DNA of 62,917 nt from Parafilimonas sp. (GTDB lineage Bacteria > Bacteroidota > Bacteroidia > Chitinophagales > Chitinophagaceae): contig JAFMEZ010000006.1 in NCBI GenBank assembly GCA_017856455.1, positions 1 to 62,917 of the forward strand, given 5' to 3'. The notes beneath the pieces were generated by a model. It did no database searches. It was not told where the DNA came from and worked only from the letters and a program-made list of their open reading frames with translations. The first letter of the stretch is position 1; the number at the start of each line of letters is the position of its first letter. Positions 26,716 through 35,775 of this stretch are shown piece by piece. Position numbers and translations under genes: made by a program.

Positions 26716-27174
26716 TTATCCGCCTACTGGAATTTTAAAAGTGATTTCAGATGGTGGGAGGCACATGTCGTCATTGCATACCATGAATTCAACTTTGCCA
26801 TTTACGTTGGTTTTGGCATTTGTTTTTGCCTTTACTTTTTGAACAAAGGTTACAGTCTTTTCATAGAAGTTAACATTTCCATCCCATGCTTCTTCGCGTT
26901 TTGTTATTCTCTTTCCTTTTTCAAGCATTGCGCCTTCGTAAGTCAACAGTGGATTTGGTGTTAGAGTAAATGTTGTTGGAACGGGTCCGTCAACACCAGC
27001 TTTCATGGCATATAAATGGTAGTTGCCTGAAATAGAGGCAGTGATTTGCAGTTCATATGTTTTATCAGCAATTTTTTTCGATGTGTATGTCCAACTCACT
27101 TGTTTGGCAGAACCCATTTGTGCAGATGCTGAAAATGTGAGCAATACTAGAAATGATACTATAGTTGAACGCAT
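26716..27174 (-). CDS. Periplasmic DsbD N-terminal-domain-like protein
   Basis: 152 residues with a signal peptide (about 1-18, ending SASA) and one domain resembling the N-terminal domain of DsbD: VSWTYTSKKIADKTYELQITASISGNYHLYA, then TFTLTPNPLLTYEG, and near the end CNDDMCLPPSEITFKI, matching the CADAGFCYPP-type redox motif of DsbD-alpha (here C-x4-C). It stands 10 bases before dsbD on the same strand. It is therefore probably the reductant-delivering domain supplied as a separate protein. Its partners are unknown; a redundant role beside the N-domain of DsbD itself is possible. Confidence 0.85.
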   Translation of the reverse strand: MRSTIVSFLVLLTFSASAQMGSAKQVSWTYTSKKIADKTYELQITASISGNYHLYAMKAGVDGPVPTTFTLTPNPLLTYEGAMLEKGKRITKREEAWDGNVNFYEKTVTFVQKVKAKTNAKTNVNGKVEFMVCNDDMCLPPSEITFKIPVGG

Positions 27175-27179
27175 AGGTG

Positions 27180-27863
27180 TTAAGCTAAAAGGTTTGATGA
27201 AACGGTTTGCAGGAATAAACTGTTGAATACAGTTTTACCGTCCTGGTTGCTGAGTTTACTTGAGCATGCCCTTTCTGGATGGGGCATCATACCAAAAACG
27301 GTTCTATCTTGATTGCAGATGCCAGCAATATTTAGAAGCGTACCATTTGGATTGCTTTCTTCATTGATCACACCATTTTCATCGCAATATTGATAAATGA
27401 TTTGATTATTTTGTTGAATTTGCTCCAATGTTTTTTTGTCGGCTTGAAATCTGCCTTCACCATGTGCAATTGGAATTTTCAATGCTTTCTTCTCGTCGCC
27501 GATAATGTAAACGTTCTTACAAATGAATTGCTGGTTTGCATTTTTTAAAAGTACACCTGGTAAAAGGCCTGCTTCACAAAGAATTTGAAAGCCATTGCAT
27601 ACCCCAAAAACCTTTCCGCCTTTTTCTGCAAATTTGATGGTTTCTTGCATCATTGGACTGAATCTGGCGATGGCACCGCAGCGGAGGTAATCCCCGTAGG
27701 AGAACCCACCTGGCAAGACAATACAATCTTCCTCTGTGAACATGCTTAGGTCATTGTCCTTATGCCATAATTCAACTACTTCTTGTCCCAGGTCATTTCT
27801 CAGGGCATTGATCATGTCTTGGTCGCAATTTGACCCTGGAAATACAATTACACCGAATTTCAT
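27180..27863 (-). CDS. purQ: Phosphoribosylformylglycinamidine synthase subunit PurQ
   Basis: Glutaminase subunit for step four of purine synthesis, passing ammonia to PurL. 227 residues. Class I amidotransferase features: VFPGSNCDQDM at the N-terminus, LPGGFSYGDYLRCGAIA near 50-66, the nucleophile in FGVCNGFQILCEAG (Cys near 88), IAHGEGRF and the catalytic His in GMMPHPERA near 200. The Chitinophagaceae-type separate PurQ rather than a fused PurL is implied; purL is not in the window. Five bases before the DsbD-like gene, so likely in one transcript with it although functions differ. Confidence 0.95.
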   Translation of the reverse strand: MKFGVIVFPGSNCDQDMINALRNDLGQEVVELWHKDNDLSMFTEEDCIVLPGGFSYGDYLRCGAIARFSPMMQETIKFAEKGGKVFGVCNGFQILCEAGLLPGVLLKNANQQFICKNVYIIGDEKKALKIPIAHGEGRFQADKKTLEQIQQNNQIIYQYCDENGVINEESNPNGTLLNIAGICNQDRTVFGMMPHPERACSSKLSNQDGKTVFNSLFLQTVSSNLLA

Positions 27864-27923
27864 GAAAAGCTATTTTCACAAAATTAACGTCTTTATCTGT
27901 ATCCCTTTTTTGTATTTGTTGAT

Positions 27924-28886
27924 TTAACGTATGTATGACAAAACAATGAGCACAATTAGCACCAAATTGGGGATAAAATCCTTCTTGAATGACTGAAAAA
28001 ATGGTGAGAGGAGGATGGTTGAAGGCAGTAACAGCAGATATGCGTATTCTCCAATGTTGTTTATGTTAAGGAGATTAATAATGACTGCACCCAAAAAGAG
28101 TGCAAACATGATGATGTAAGCTTTTCGATTTTGAAGAACCATTTTATTGATTTGACCAGCGCCTGCTGAGAGTCCGATCAATGGGAGAATAATCAAAATG
28201 ATCAATTTGATTGACTGAATGGTTGCAAATTTTGGGATTGCAAATTCAGGCTTATTAAAATGAAGTATAGCATCAAAGGATAGTTTGTCTGTCAGGTACA
28301 GCACACTGATTAAAAAATAGAAGGGGAGTATAAATCCGATGTTTAGCACACTCCATTCACGTAAAGAAGTAGGTCTCATAATGAGTAATGCAACAGTTAG
28401 CCATAAATACAGAATAAAATAATTATTGATCACAGCGGATATTGATGCAGTAATAAATCCAGCAATCAAAAGATCATTTAATGGGTTGGATTTTTTATAC
28501 ATCGCGATAAATGCACTGAAAACCAACAGAAGTAATCCGTTGATGAGTAACATGAACAGGCTAATCTTTGTTGGGATTAAAAAATTCATTAGCAAAAAGG
28601 CCATTGCTACGATAAATGTTCCTTTTTCAAGAAGTTTATAATCACGTGATATTTTATTGAGATAGAACGCCTCTGCCATCAATAATGTGTATGAAATTAT
28701 TTTTATGGAAGTTGATGGATTTTTTTCGAGCGGTCTCAATATATTCATCAGAACATCCGCTAAAATGCCATTTTCAATTATTGTGTTTTGGAATAAAGGA
28801 TCGGGTTTCAAAAAAATCGATGCATAACCCAAAATAAATAAGAGTATAATGGCCAGGGGGTTATTATTCCTAAAAATGCCTAACAC
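27924..28886 (-). CDS. Multi-span membrane protein, possibly DUF6427 family
   Basis: 320 residues with about nine to ten hydrophobic segments and very few charged residues between them. The start MLGIFRNNNPLAIILLFILGY and the loop LRPLEKNPS resemble the DUF6427 proteins found beside nucleotide salvage or synthesis genes in Bacteroidota. No catalytic motif is recognised and the function is unknown. It lies 60 bases upstream of purQ and six bases downstream of the secreted unknown gene on the same strand. The name is tentative; the membrane nature is clear. Confidence 0.75.
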   Translation of the reverse strand: MLGIFRNNNPLAIILLFILGYASIFLKPDPLFQNTIIENGILADVLMNILRPLEKNPSTSIKIISYTLLMAEAFYLNKISRDYKLLEKGTFIVAMAFLLMNFLIPTKISLFMLLINGLLLLVFSAFIAMYKKSNPLNDLLIAGFITASISAVINNYFILYLWLTVALLIMRPTSLREWSVLNIGFILPFYFLISVLYLTDKLSFDAILHFNKPEFAIPKFATIQSIKLIILIILPLIGLSAGAGQINKMVLQNRKAYIIMFALFLGAVIINLLNINNIGEYAYLLLLPSTILLSPFFQSFKKDFIPNLVLIVLIVLSYIR

Positions 28887-28891
28887 GTTGT

Positions 28892-30442
28892 TTAATATTC
28901 AATTTTTGCGAAGCAAATATAGTTCTTGTACATGCAAGGCATTATGATTTGTCTTAAACTTATTTGTTTGCCATATTTGGGCATAAAATCATAATCTCTA
29001 TTAAGATTTTTGAGCGTTGGTTGTCGTTTTACTTTCCCCTCGGCATCTACAGAAGCACTGTTCAGCAGTTGCTCTCTTTTTTCTTTTTGGTTGAATAAAA
29101 ATCTGATTTCACTACCTGTATTGAAAAGTTGGTATCCCAAATATGAATCGGTATTATCGTCAAACTGACTTTTTCTGATGGCATTGCTCCACTTCAGGTT
29201 GCCGTTTTCATCAAAGAAAAAAGTCACAATATTTTCAGAAACATACCTCGTTTGATTGTTTTGCATACCAAATCTATTGAATGGGTCGTACCATCCATAG
29301 GGGGAGAATCTGTTCATTGGAGTAAAATAGAAAGGATTATAGAAAGGCGACATGAATAAACCGGGTCCGTATAAATAATCGAATCTATTCCAGGGATTAT
29401 TTCTGGAACTTGAATAGAAGGATTCAGTGAATACAGCGAATCCTCCGTTTTGAGTAGGTACAACCTGTCGAATAAATTGGTCATTGAAGGCTGTTTTGAC
29501 AGAACTGTTTTCTGATTTTGCTTCTAGCCTAAGGCTGTCGTTGAAGAAATATTGCTTTGGTTTTATTGTTTCATTTTTGTTTTTATCCATCACCAAAGAA
29601 TATATTCCCTCAATGTTTCCTCTTCTTTGTTTATAAAAGAAGGAGGCCAACAGCAGCCTTTTATTGCTGTTGTCAAATTTTATTTTCAATTCATCAAGGG
29701 TAAGATCATTAAGTGGAATCCTTTGAACAAGAACTTCATCTGAAAGGGAATTTTTTAAAACAACTTCTACTTTGTTGATATAGTCTCTGCTTCCTATTCT
29801 TGTACATTTTCCAAATGCAAAATCTCCCTCATTATCTAAAACAAAATCTGTGAATACAACATCGCGGTCAGGCGATAAAATTTCAAATTTGCTTTTTTTC
29901 AGTAGGGTCAATTGCTGGTCATATAGCATTGTTGTGAAGAAGTAATCTCGTTCACTGTCTCTTTTAATTTTAAAAAGCATGATCTTTTTCTTGTCATCGC
30001 TGTTGACAAGTGAATAAACTTTGTTTTCATTATTGCCAGTGATTTGTGTTGTATCAAGATCAATCGGATCTGTCATGATTTTCCCATCCCCATTTATCTT
30101 CACCATGCTACAGAAAATGGAATTTCTTTTTTGGTGTTGGTAGATCATGTATGCGAAATCGTTGTAGGTTATAAAGTCGACGTTGATGATTTTTTCTGGA
30201 AGAAAGCTCAGGTCCACCCTGCTTTTTTGTTGCATGTCATTATCATACAGGGAAATGGCATGTCGGTTTCTGTAATTCTTATATATTATGATGTTGTTAT
30301 TGAGTTTCCCAAGAATTTCAAAGCTCATATCTCTGACATCTTCTCTGTCTACCAGGGAGTAGTCAATTTTCTGTGCTTGGGCCAAATGGCTGAAGGCGAT
30401 TATTACCAGTAGTATACCTCCGATGTATTTAATATTTTTCAT
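28892..30442 (-). CDS. Secreted protein of unknown function with an aromatic-rich segment
   Basis: 516 residues with a signal peptide (about 1-23, ending LAQAQ). The body is rich in alternating hydrophobic and polar residues with repeated ISLYDN, ILLFKIKRD- and FTDFVLDNEGDF-like strands, suggesting a beta-propeller-like fold, but no family is recognised. At about 350-405 a segment crowded with Phe, Tyr, Trp, Pro, Asn and Met (for example NRFDYLYGPGLF and YNPFYFTPMNRF) stands out from the rest. No T9SS C-terminal sorting domain is visible, so it is probably periplasmic or outer-membrane associated. First gene of a leftward group ending with dsbD. Confidence 0.8.
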   Translation of the reverse strand: MKNIKYIGGILLVIIAFSHLAQAQKIDYSLVDREDVRDMSFEILGKLNNNIIIYKNYRNRHAISLYDNDMQQKSRVDLSFLPEKIINVDFITYNDFAYMIYQHQKRNSIFCSMVKINGDGKIMTDPIDLDTTQITGNNENKVYSLVNSDDKKKIMLFKIKRDSERDYFFTTMLYDQQLTLLKKSKFEILSPDRDVVFTDFVLDNEGDFAFGKCTRIGSRDYINKVEVVLKNSLSDEVLVQRIPLNDLTLDELKIKFDNSNKRLLLASFFYKQRRGNIEGIYSLVMDKNKNETIKPKQYFFNDSLRLEAKSENSSVKTAFNDQFIRQVVPTQNGGFAVFTESFYSSSRNNPWNRFDYLYGPGLFMSPFYNPFYFTPMNRFSPYGWYDPFNRFGMQNNQTRYVSENIVTFFFDENGNLKWSNAIRKSQFDDNTDSYLGYQLFNTGSEIRFLFNQKEKREQLLNSASVDAEGKVKRQPTLKNLNRDYDFMPKYGKQISLRQIIMPCMYKNYICFAKIEY

Positions 30443-30490
30443 ACGTCATAAAATTAGGTGATGCAATGCAAACAGATTCATAAGACTTGG

Positions 30491-30525
30491 AAAAATCATG
30501 CGGGTAAGCCTGACAGATGATTTTT
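30491..30525 (+). other. Terminator-like hairpin in the region upstream of kup
   Basis: AAAAATCAT and ATGATTTTT form a perfect 9-base stem enclosing 17 bases (with a possible inner GGG/CCT pairing), followed on the plus strand by TTATTATTTTTTT. It looks like an intrinsic terminator or attenuator, yet lies between two divergent genes where no terminator is expected. It is about 45 bases upstream of the likely kup promoter, so it would end either a small RNA or an upstream-started kup leader. Confidence 0.45.
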
Positions 30526-30567
30526 ATTATTTTTTTAACCATTTTTAAATTCAATACAGAATACATA

Positions 30568-30575
30568 TAACTTTG
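30568..30575 (+). promoter_or_regulatory. Predicted -7 promoter element of kup
   Basis: TAACTTTG matches TAnnTTTG and is 31 bases before the GTG start of kup. A TTG at normal -33 spacing is not seen. Confidence 0.42.
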
Positions 30576-30606
30576 TTCGGCCATTGGCATTTAACCCAAC
30601 TTCATT

Positions 30607-32622
30607 GTGAGTAAACAATTAAACAAAGTAACCGCAGCTGGATTACTTATTGCGCTTGGAATCATTTACGGCGACATTGGAACTTCTCCTCTCTACGTAT
30701 TTAGTGCTATTATCAATGGAAGAGTCATCAGTGATGAGCTGATTTTAGGAGGAATATCCTGTATCATATGGACGTTAACATTACAAACCACTGTGAAATA
30801 TGTCATCTTAACCCTTCGTGCTGATAACAGGGGGGAAGGTGGGATCTTTTCTCTTTATACATTGGTAAGGAGGAGGAAAAAGTGGCTCATTGTACCTGCA
30901 ATGATCGGTGGAGCTGCACTGCTCTCAGAGGGCATCATAACTCCCCCGATTTCTGTAACATCTGCAATAGAAGGACTTACCCAGTTGCCAAAATTTTCAG
31001 GTATAACTGAAATGCAAATAGTTTTTATCGTTTTGGGTATATTAACTGCTCTTTTCTTTTTGCAGCAATTTGGAACTGCGTCAATAGGTAAATTATTTGG
31101 ACCTGTCATGTTCATATGGTTTGCGATGTTAGCTGTCATTGGTATCTATAACATGTTTGGCAACTGGCATGTTTTGAGTGCTTTTAATCCAGCTTTTGCC
31201 ATAAAACTTTTAATAAATTATCCTGGCGGTTTTTGGCTCTTAGGAGCAGTATTCTTGTGCACAACAGGTGCTGAGGCTTTGTATTCAGATTTAGGGCATT
31301 GCGGGAAACGAAATATTAGAATTACTTGGATATGGGTAAAAACTGCTCTGATTCTCAATTACCTTGGTCAAGGTGCATATTTGCTGAGTGAAAAAGGTAA
31401 ATTATTTGCAAATGCAGGATTACTGAAAAACGCTGCGTTTGCCGCAGCCCATCCAGAAGCACAACTTTTAAGGAATCCTTTTTATGCAATGATGCCTGAT
31501 GCGTTTTTGCTCATTGGTATTATCATTGCGACCATGGCAGCAGTTGTTGCCAGTCAGGCTATGATAAGCGGATCATTCACACTTGTGAGTGTAGCAATGC
31601 GACTCAATCTGTGGCCAAAATTTAGGATCAATTATCCAACAGAAGAAAGAGGGCAACTCTTCATCCCTGCAATCAATACTTTATTATACTTAGGATGTTG
31701 CTTTATTGTTTTTTATTTTAAAAGCTCAAGCAACATGGAAGCCGCATATGGATTGGCAATTACTTTATGCATGTTTGCGACTTCAATACTTTTTGCAAAT
31801 TATCTCGTTTTACATAGAGTAAATGCATGGTGGATTTATTTGTATTTAGTAGTTTATTTAACGATAGAATTTAGTTTTTTGATTGCAAATCTTGAAAAGT
31901 TCCCACATGGAGGTTTTGCGACTTTTGTACTTGGAGGTTTGTTTGTTATCATCATGTATATATGGTACAAGGCAAGAAAAATCAAAAATAGGTATGTTGA
32001 ATTTGCGCGACTGGATAACTATCTTCCTGTTCTTCAGGAACTTAGCAATGATCATTCCATCAATAAATATGCAACTCACCTAGTATACTTGAGTAGTGCG
32101 AATAATCCTAAAGAGATTGAATATAAAATCATCCATTCTATATTAAACAAAAAGCCAAAACGAGCCGACATTTATTGGTTTGTTCATGTAGATACACTTG
32201 ATGATCCTTATACCTGTAAGTATGAAGTGCAAACTATTATACCGAATGAAGTGATTCGTGTAGAGTTTAGTTTAGGATTTAGAGTACAGCCAAAGATCAA
32301 TCTGATGTTTAGGAAAGTTGTTGAAGACATGGTTGCCAACAAGGAAGTAAATATTACATCACGGTATGAAAGCTTAGCTAGAAATAATATTGCTGGTGAC
32401 TTTGAATTTGTTGTAATGGAAAAATTCTTGAGTCAGGATAATGAACTACCATTCTGGGAGAGGGTAGTGATGAAATTATATTTCATATTAAAAGAGGTAT
32501 CTCTCTCTGAAGAAAGAGGATTTGGCTTGGATGCCAGCAATGTTACAGTTGAGAAATTTCCATTGGTGGTTGCTCCTGTTAAATCGCTTAATTTAAAGAG
32601 GGTATACTCTGAGGAATATTAA
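30607..32622 (+). CDS. kup: Low-affinity potassium transporter Kup
   Basis: Proton-coupled potassium uptake carrier of the KUP/HAK/KT family, inner membrane. 671 residues with about 12 spans in the first 450 residues and a hydrophilic C-terminal domain after that. Recognisable segments are GIIYGDIGTSPLYVFSAI (near 18-35), LRADNRGEGGIFSLYTL (near 70-86), SEGIITPPISVTSAIEGL (near 107-124), TTGAEALYSDLGHCGK and ATMAAVVASQAMISGSF. The start codon is GTG; the following SKQLNKVTAAGLL fits the family. A terminator-like hairpin upstream hints at regulation in the leader region. Convergent with the DUF4293 gene, 4 bases apart. Confidence 0.95.
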   Translation: MSKQLNKVTAAGLLIALGIIYGDIGTSPLYVFSAIINGRVISDELILGGISCIIWTLTLQTTVKYVILTLRADNRGEGGIFSLYTLVRRRKKWLIVPAMIGGAALLSEGIITPPISVTSAIEGLTQLPKFSGITEMQIVFIVLGILTALFFLQQFGTASIGKLFGPVMFIWFAMLAVIGIYNMFGNWHVLSAFNPAFAIKLLINYPGGFWLLGAVFLCTTGAEALYSDLGHCGKRNIRITWIWVKTALILNYLGQGAYLLSEKGKLFANAGLLKNAAFAAAHPEAQLLRNPFYAMMPDAFLLIGIIIATMAAVVASQAMISGSFTLVSVAMRLNLWPKFRINYPTEERGQLFIPAINTLLYLGCCFIVFYFKSSSNMEAAYGLAITLCMFATSILFANYLVLHRVNAWWIYLYLVVYLTIEFSFLIANLEKFPHGGFATFVLGGLFVIIMYIWYKARKIKNRYVEFARLDNYLPVLQELSNDHSINKYATHLVYLSSANNPKEIEYKIIHSILNKKPKRADIYWFVHVDTLDDPYTCKYEVQTIIPNEVIRVEFSLGFRVQPKINLMFRKVVEDMVANKEVNITSRYESLARNNIAGDFEFVVMEKFLSQDNELPFWERVVMKLYFILKEVSLSEERGFGLDASNVTVEKFPLVVAPVKSLNLKRVYSEEY

Positions 32623-32626
32623 TCAT

Positions 32627-33052
32627 TTATCTTAATCGGTCTGCACTGCTAAGTAGCTTTTCATCTTTTCTGATGCCTACAAAAGCAAATACTTGAAAAA
32701 GTATAATAAAAATGGGAAGTATTGCACTGATTTCCCAGTTGCCTTGTGATATTTGAAAATTTGTTTTAAAGCCTTTTACAATTAAAAATTGTGCAATAAT
32801 AAATCCAATCGTAGCAAGTATAGTTGCACCAATCACCATCTTTTGTCTTTTTCTGTTTTGAAAAAAGAAAATGTTCACAAAGCTGCTGGCTGCAATAAAT
32901 GCAATTAAAAAAAGCAATACTATGCTTTCACGAACAGAGAAAATTTTCATGTTCCCATCAGATGCTGCTCCAGCAAAAGTTGGAACAATCCATGTGATGG
33001 CAGCACAAGTTGTACTTAACAATAGCCAAAGAGATTGAATACGTTGAATCAT
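32627..33052 (-). CDS. DUF4293 family membrane protein
   Basis: About 141 residues with four hydrophobic spans (near 5-25, 45-65, 75-98, 110-132). The start MIQRIQSLWLLLS is the family hallmark; I place the start at this second ATG (33052), although MITMIQ from 33061 is possible. Function unknown; the family is restricted to Bacteroidota. It follows glyA directly (the longer form would abut the glyA stop), so it is the last gene of the lipid A group transcript. Confidence 0.87.
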   Translation of the reverse strand: MIQRIQSLWLLLSTTCAAITWIVPTFAGAASDGNMKIFSVRESIVLLFLIAFIAASSFVNIFFFQNRKRQKMVIGATILATIGFIIAQFLIVKGFKTNFQISQGNWEISAILPIFIILFQVFAFVGIRKDEKLLSSADRLR

Positions 33053-33061
33053 GGTTATCAA

Positions 33062-34339
33062 TTATCCAAGTTCAGGATAAAGTGGGAATTGCAGCATAAA
33101 TGATTTCACATCTTCTTTTACGGCAGCAATAATTTGTTCATCATCAGCATTCATCAACACTTTGTCTATCATGTCTACTACAGTTTGCATGTTTTCTGAT
33201 TTCATTCCGCGTGTAGTAATTGCGGGAACGCCTATTCGGATTCCAGAAGTAACAAATGGACTCTTATCGTCAAATGGAACAGAGTTCTTGTTGAGCGTGA
33301 TATGAGCCCTGTCTAAGGTTTCCTGTGCTTTTTTACCAGTGATATTTTTATTCCTAAGATCAATCAACATCAAATGATTTTCAGTTCCGCCACTGATCAA
33401 GTGGTATCCCTTTGCTACAAAACTTGCAGCCATTTTTTGTGCATTGTCTTTTACGTGTTGTTGGTAAGCTTTGAATGATGGATCCAAAATTTCACCAAAG
33501 GCAACTGCTTTTGCAGCAATTACATGTTCAAGTGGCCCACCTTGCATTCCAGGAAATACAGCAAGGTCCAATAAAGAACTCATAGGTCTTATGTTTCCTT
33601 TTGGATCTTTTATGCCAAATGGATTATCAAAATCATTGCGCATCATGATAACGCCGCCTCTTGGTCCTCTTAATGTTTTATGTGTTGTAGAAGTAATAAT
33701 ATGACAATGATCAAAAGGATCATTCAATAATCCAGCTGCTACAAGTCCTGCTGGATGCGCAATATCAGCCAATACCAGTGCTCCAATTTCATCAGCAACC
33801 GCTCTTATACGCGTGTAATCCCAATCTCTGCTATATGCTGATGCTCCACATATGATCATTTTGGGCTTTTCTTTTCTTGCAATCTCTTCTAGTTGAGTAT
33901 AGTTGACCAATCCAGTTTCTTTGTCAACGCCATAGAAAAAGGCCTGATATGTTTTTCCGCTAAAGTTAGCAGGACTCCCATGTGTGAGGTGTCCGCCCAT
34001 GCTCAGATCTAATCCCAATATTTTATCACCTGGTTTTAAGCAAGCAAGGAAAACTGCTGTATTTGCCTGTGCACCACTATGCGGTTGAACGTTTGCCCAA
34101 GCGGCGTTGAAAACTTTTTTCAATCTATCAATAGCCAATTGTTCAATTTCATCAACTACTTCGCATCCTCCATAATATCTTTTGCCTGGGTATCCCTCAG
34201 CATATTTATTGGTTGCAACAGATCCCATTGCCTGCATTACTTGTAGGGAAGTGAAATTTTCTGATGCAATAAGCTCAATACCTTCTCTTTGTCTTTTCAA
34301 TTCTTTGGAAAGCAGGTCAAATACCAATTGGTCGCGCAT
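33062..34339 (-). CDS. glyA: Serine hydroxymethyltransferase
   Basis: PLP enzyme that interconverts serine and glycine and charges tetrahydrofolate with one-carbon units. 425 residues. The PLP lysine is Lys221 in [14 protein letters not shown]; Asp191 and His194 in ADIAHPAGL hold the cofactor. LIASENFTS near 23-31, [15 protein letters not shown] near 46-60 and QPHSGAQAN near 85-93 are the substrate and folate sites. Thirty-two bases downstream of the ABC ATPase gene, on the same strand. Confidence 0.97.
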   Translation of the reverse strand: MRDQLVFDLLSKELKRQREGIELIASENFTSLQVMQAMGSVATNKYAEGYPGKRYYGGCEVVDEIEQLAIDRLKKVFNAAWANVQPHSGAQANTAVFLACLKPGDKILGLDLSMGGHLTHGSPANFSGKTYQAFFYGVDKETGLVNYTQLEEIARKEKPKMIICGASAYSRDWDYTRIRAVADEIGALVLADIAHPAGLVAAGLLNDPFDHCHIITSTTHKTLRGPRGGVIMMRNDFDNPFGIKDPKGNIRPMSSLLDLAVFPGMQGGPLEHVIAAKAVAFGEILDPSFKAYQQHVKDNAQKMAASFVAKGYHLISGGTENHLMLIDLRNKNITGKKAQETLDRAHITLNKNSVPFDDKSPFVTSGIRIGVPAITTRGMKSENMQTVVDMIDKVLMNADDEQIIAAVKEDVKSFMLQFPLYPELG

Positions 34340-34371
34340 TATGAGTGATTTTGCGCAAAATTAGTCCTTTT

Positions 34372-34983
34372 TTAGACACCCAATTGGATCACTTGTGAGC
34401 AAGTTTCAAATTCTGTTTTGTCATTGCTGCTGATGATCACTAAGCGGTCTTTCGTTTCATTCGAAAGCAATGTATTATAGAGCGCAATACCCTGTTCATC
34501 GAGATTGGTACAAGGTTCGTCCAATAAAAGGATTGAGGACTCACTGTAAAAGGCCTGTGCCAATTTGATTCTTTGCTTCATGCCACTGCTGAAATACCTA
34601 ATTTGTTTGTTGGCATGATTTGTTAGTCCAATTTTATCTAAAACATCTTCTACAGAAACTCCTGGTTTGAATTTTTTGAATGCTTCATGATATAGAAGAA
34701 ATTCTCGTGCTGTCATTTCCTCTATGACCTCAAGGTATGGTGCACAAATTGAAACATAGGAAAAATGATCATCTGCAGACACTTTAATTTCATTCTGGTA
34801 AAATGAAACTTCGCCCTCTGAAAGCATGGTTGATCCTGCGATACATTGCAAAAGGGTTGATTTGCCTGAGCCATTGTGACCTGTGATGGCATAACGCTCA
34901 AGATTAGAAAAGCTCAAATCAAGGTTTCTAAAAATCCAATCACGATTGAAACGCTTACCAGCCTTAGTCACCTGTATCTTCAT
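34372..34983 (-). CDS. ABC transporter ATP-binding protein
   Basis: 203 residues, a single short ATPase domain. Walker A GHNGSGKST at 35-43, signature YFSSGMKQRIKLAQA near 130-144 (SSGMK in place of LSGGQ), Walker B ILLLDEPCTNLDEQG near 152-166, and no clear switch histidine at the usual place (IISSNDKTEF instead). No permease gene is adjacent. Its start overlaps the end of lpxA by 20 bases, indicating tight coupling and a possible envelope or lipid export role, though heme- or ABC-2-type exporters have similar ATPases. The missing H-loop may mean slow ATP turnover. Confidence 0.87.
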   Translation of the reverse strand: MKIQVTKAGKRFNRDWIFRNLDLSFSNLERYAITGHNGSGKSTLLQCIAGSTMLSEGEVSFYQNEIKVSADDHFSYVSICAPYLEVIEEMTAREFLLYHEAFKKFKPGVSVEDVLDKIGLTNHANKQIRYFSSGMKQRIKLAQAFYSESSILLLDEPCTNLDEQGIALYNTLLSNETKDRLVIISSNDKTEFETCSQVIQLGV

Positions 34984-35767
34984 CAGATTTTATTTTAGAA
35001 GCTGCTCTTATGATACCTCTTTTACTTTCCTTGATAAAATCAACAATCTGAGCTTTGATATCAGATGCGGGTAATTCTTCCAGTTTCTTGAGGGCCTGGG
35101 TAACATTTAAGTTACTATTATATACAACACGGTAGATATCCATGATTTGATTGATCTCTTCAGAAGAATACCCTCTTCTTCTTAAGCCAACTGAGTTTAT
35201 CCCTGAAAAATTGGTGGGAATATTACCTGCTCTTACAAATGGAGGAACGTCTTTTCTTACAGTTGTGAATCCTCCTATGTAAGCATGATCACCAATGCTT
35301 ACAAACTGATTTACACCACACATTCCTGATACAATTACATAGTTGCCTAAAGTGACATGTCCGGCCAATTGAGTACTGTTGCTCATGATGCAATGATCTC
35401 CGAGTTTACAATCATGTGCAACATGACAGTACGCCATAATTAAGCAATTACTGCCTATCATGGTTTTCATTTTATCTTTTGTACCCCTGTGAATTGAAAC
35501 GAATTCTCTGATAATGGTATGATCGCCAATTTCTGCAGTTGTATGTTCTCCATTGAATTTTAAATCAGCAGGAGGAGCTGAGATGATTGCTCCATGAAAG
35601 ATTTGGCAATGATTTCCGATTCTTGCACCATTCATGATGCGTACATTACTGCTGATCCATGTGTTGTCTCCAATGACAACATCTTCCTCAATGGTTGTGA
35701 AAGCGTCAATTCTAACGTTCTTGCCTATTTTAGCATTGGGGTGAATTACAGTATGTTGGTGAATCAT
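34964..35767 (-). CDS. lpxA: UDP-N-acetylglucosamine acyltransferase
   Basis: First step of lipid A synthesis: transfers a hydroxyacyl chain from ACP to UDP-GlcNAc. 267 residues. The left-handed beta-helix hexapeptides fill about residues 8-185 (HPNAKIGKNVRIDAF, VVIGDNTWISSNVRI, and so on); the catalytic histidine is in MAYCHVAHDCKLGD (His118, matching His125 of E. coli). The helical C-terminus includes GLRRRGYS and the IYRVVYNSNLNVTQAL segment. Eight bases after lpxC/fabZ and overlapping the ABC gene by 20 bases. Confidence 0.96.
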   Translation of the reverse strand: MIHQHTVIHPNAKIGKNVRIDAFTTIEEDVVIGDNTWISSNVRIMNGARIGNHCQIFHGAIISAPPADLKFNGEHTTAEIGDHTIIREFVSIHRGTKDKMKTMIGSNCLIMAYCHVAHDCKLGDHCIMSNSTQLAGHVTLGNYVIVSGMCGVNQFVSIGDHAYIGGFTTVRKDVPPFVRAGNIPTNFSGINSVGLRRRGYSSEEINQIMDIYRVVYNSNLNVTQALKKLEELPASDIKAQIVDFIKESKRGIIRAASKIKSDEDTGD

Positions 35768-35775
35768 TAGGCAGG

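Noticed and set aside
26626-26964. 112-residue plus-strand frame over the dsbD region
   Set aside because: Fully antisense to two well-supported genes (dsbD start and the DsbD N-domain protein); composition rich in Phe/Cys as expected for the complement of their codons.
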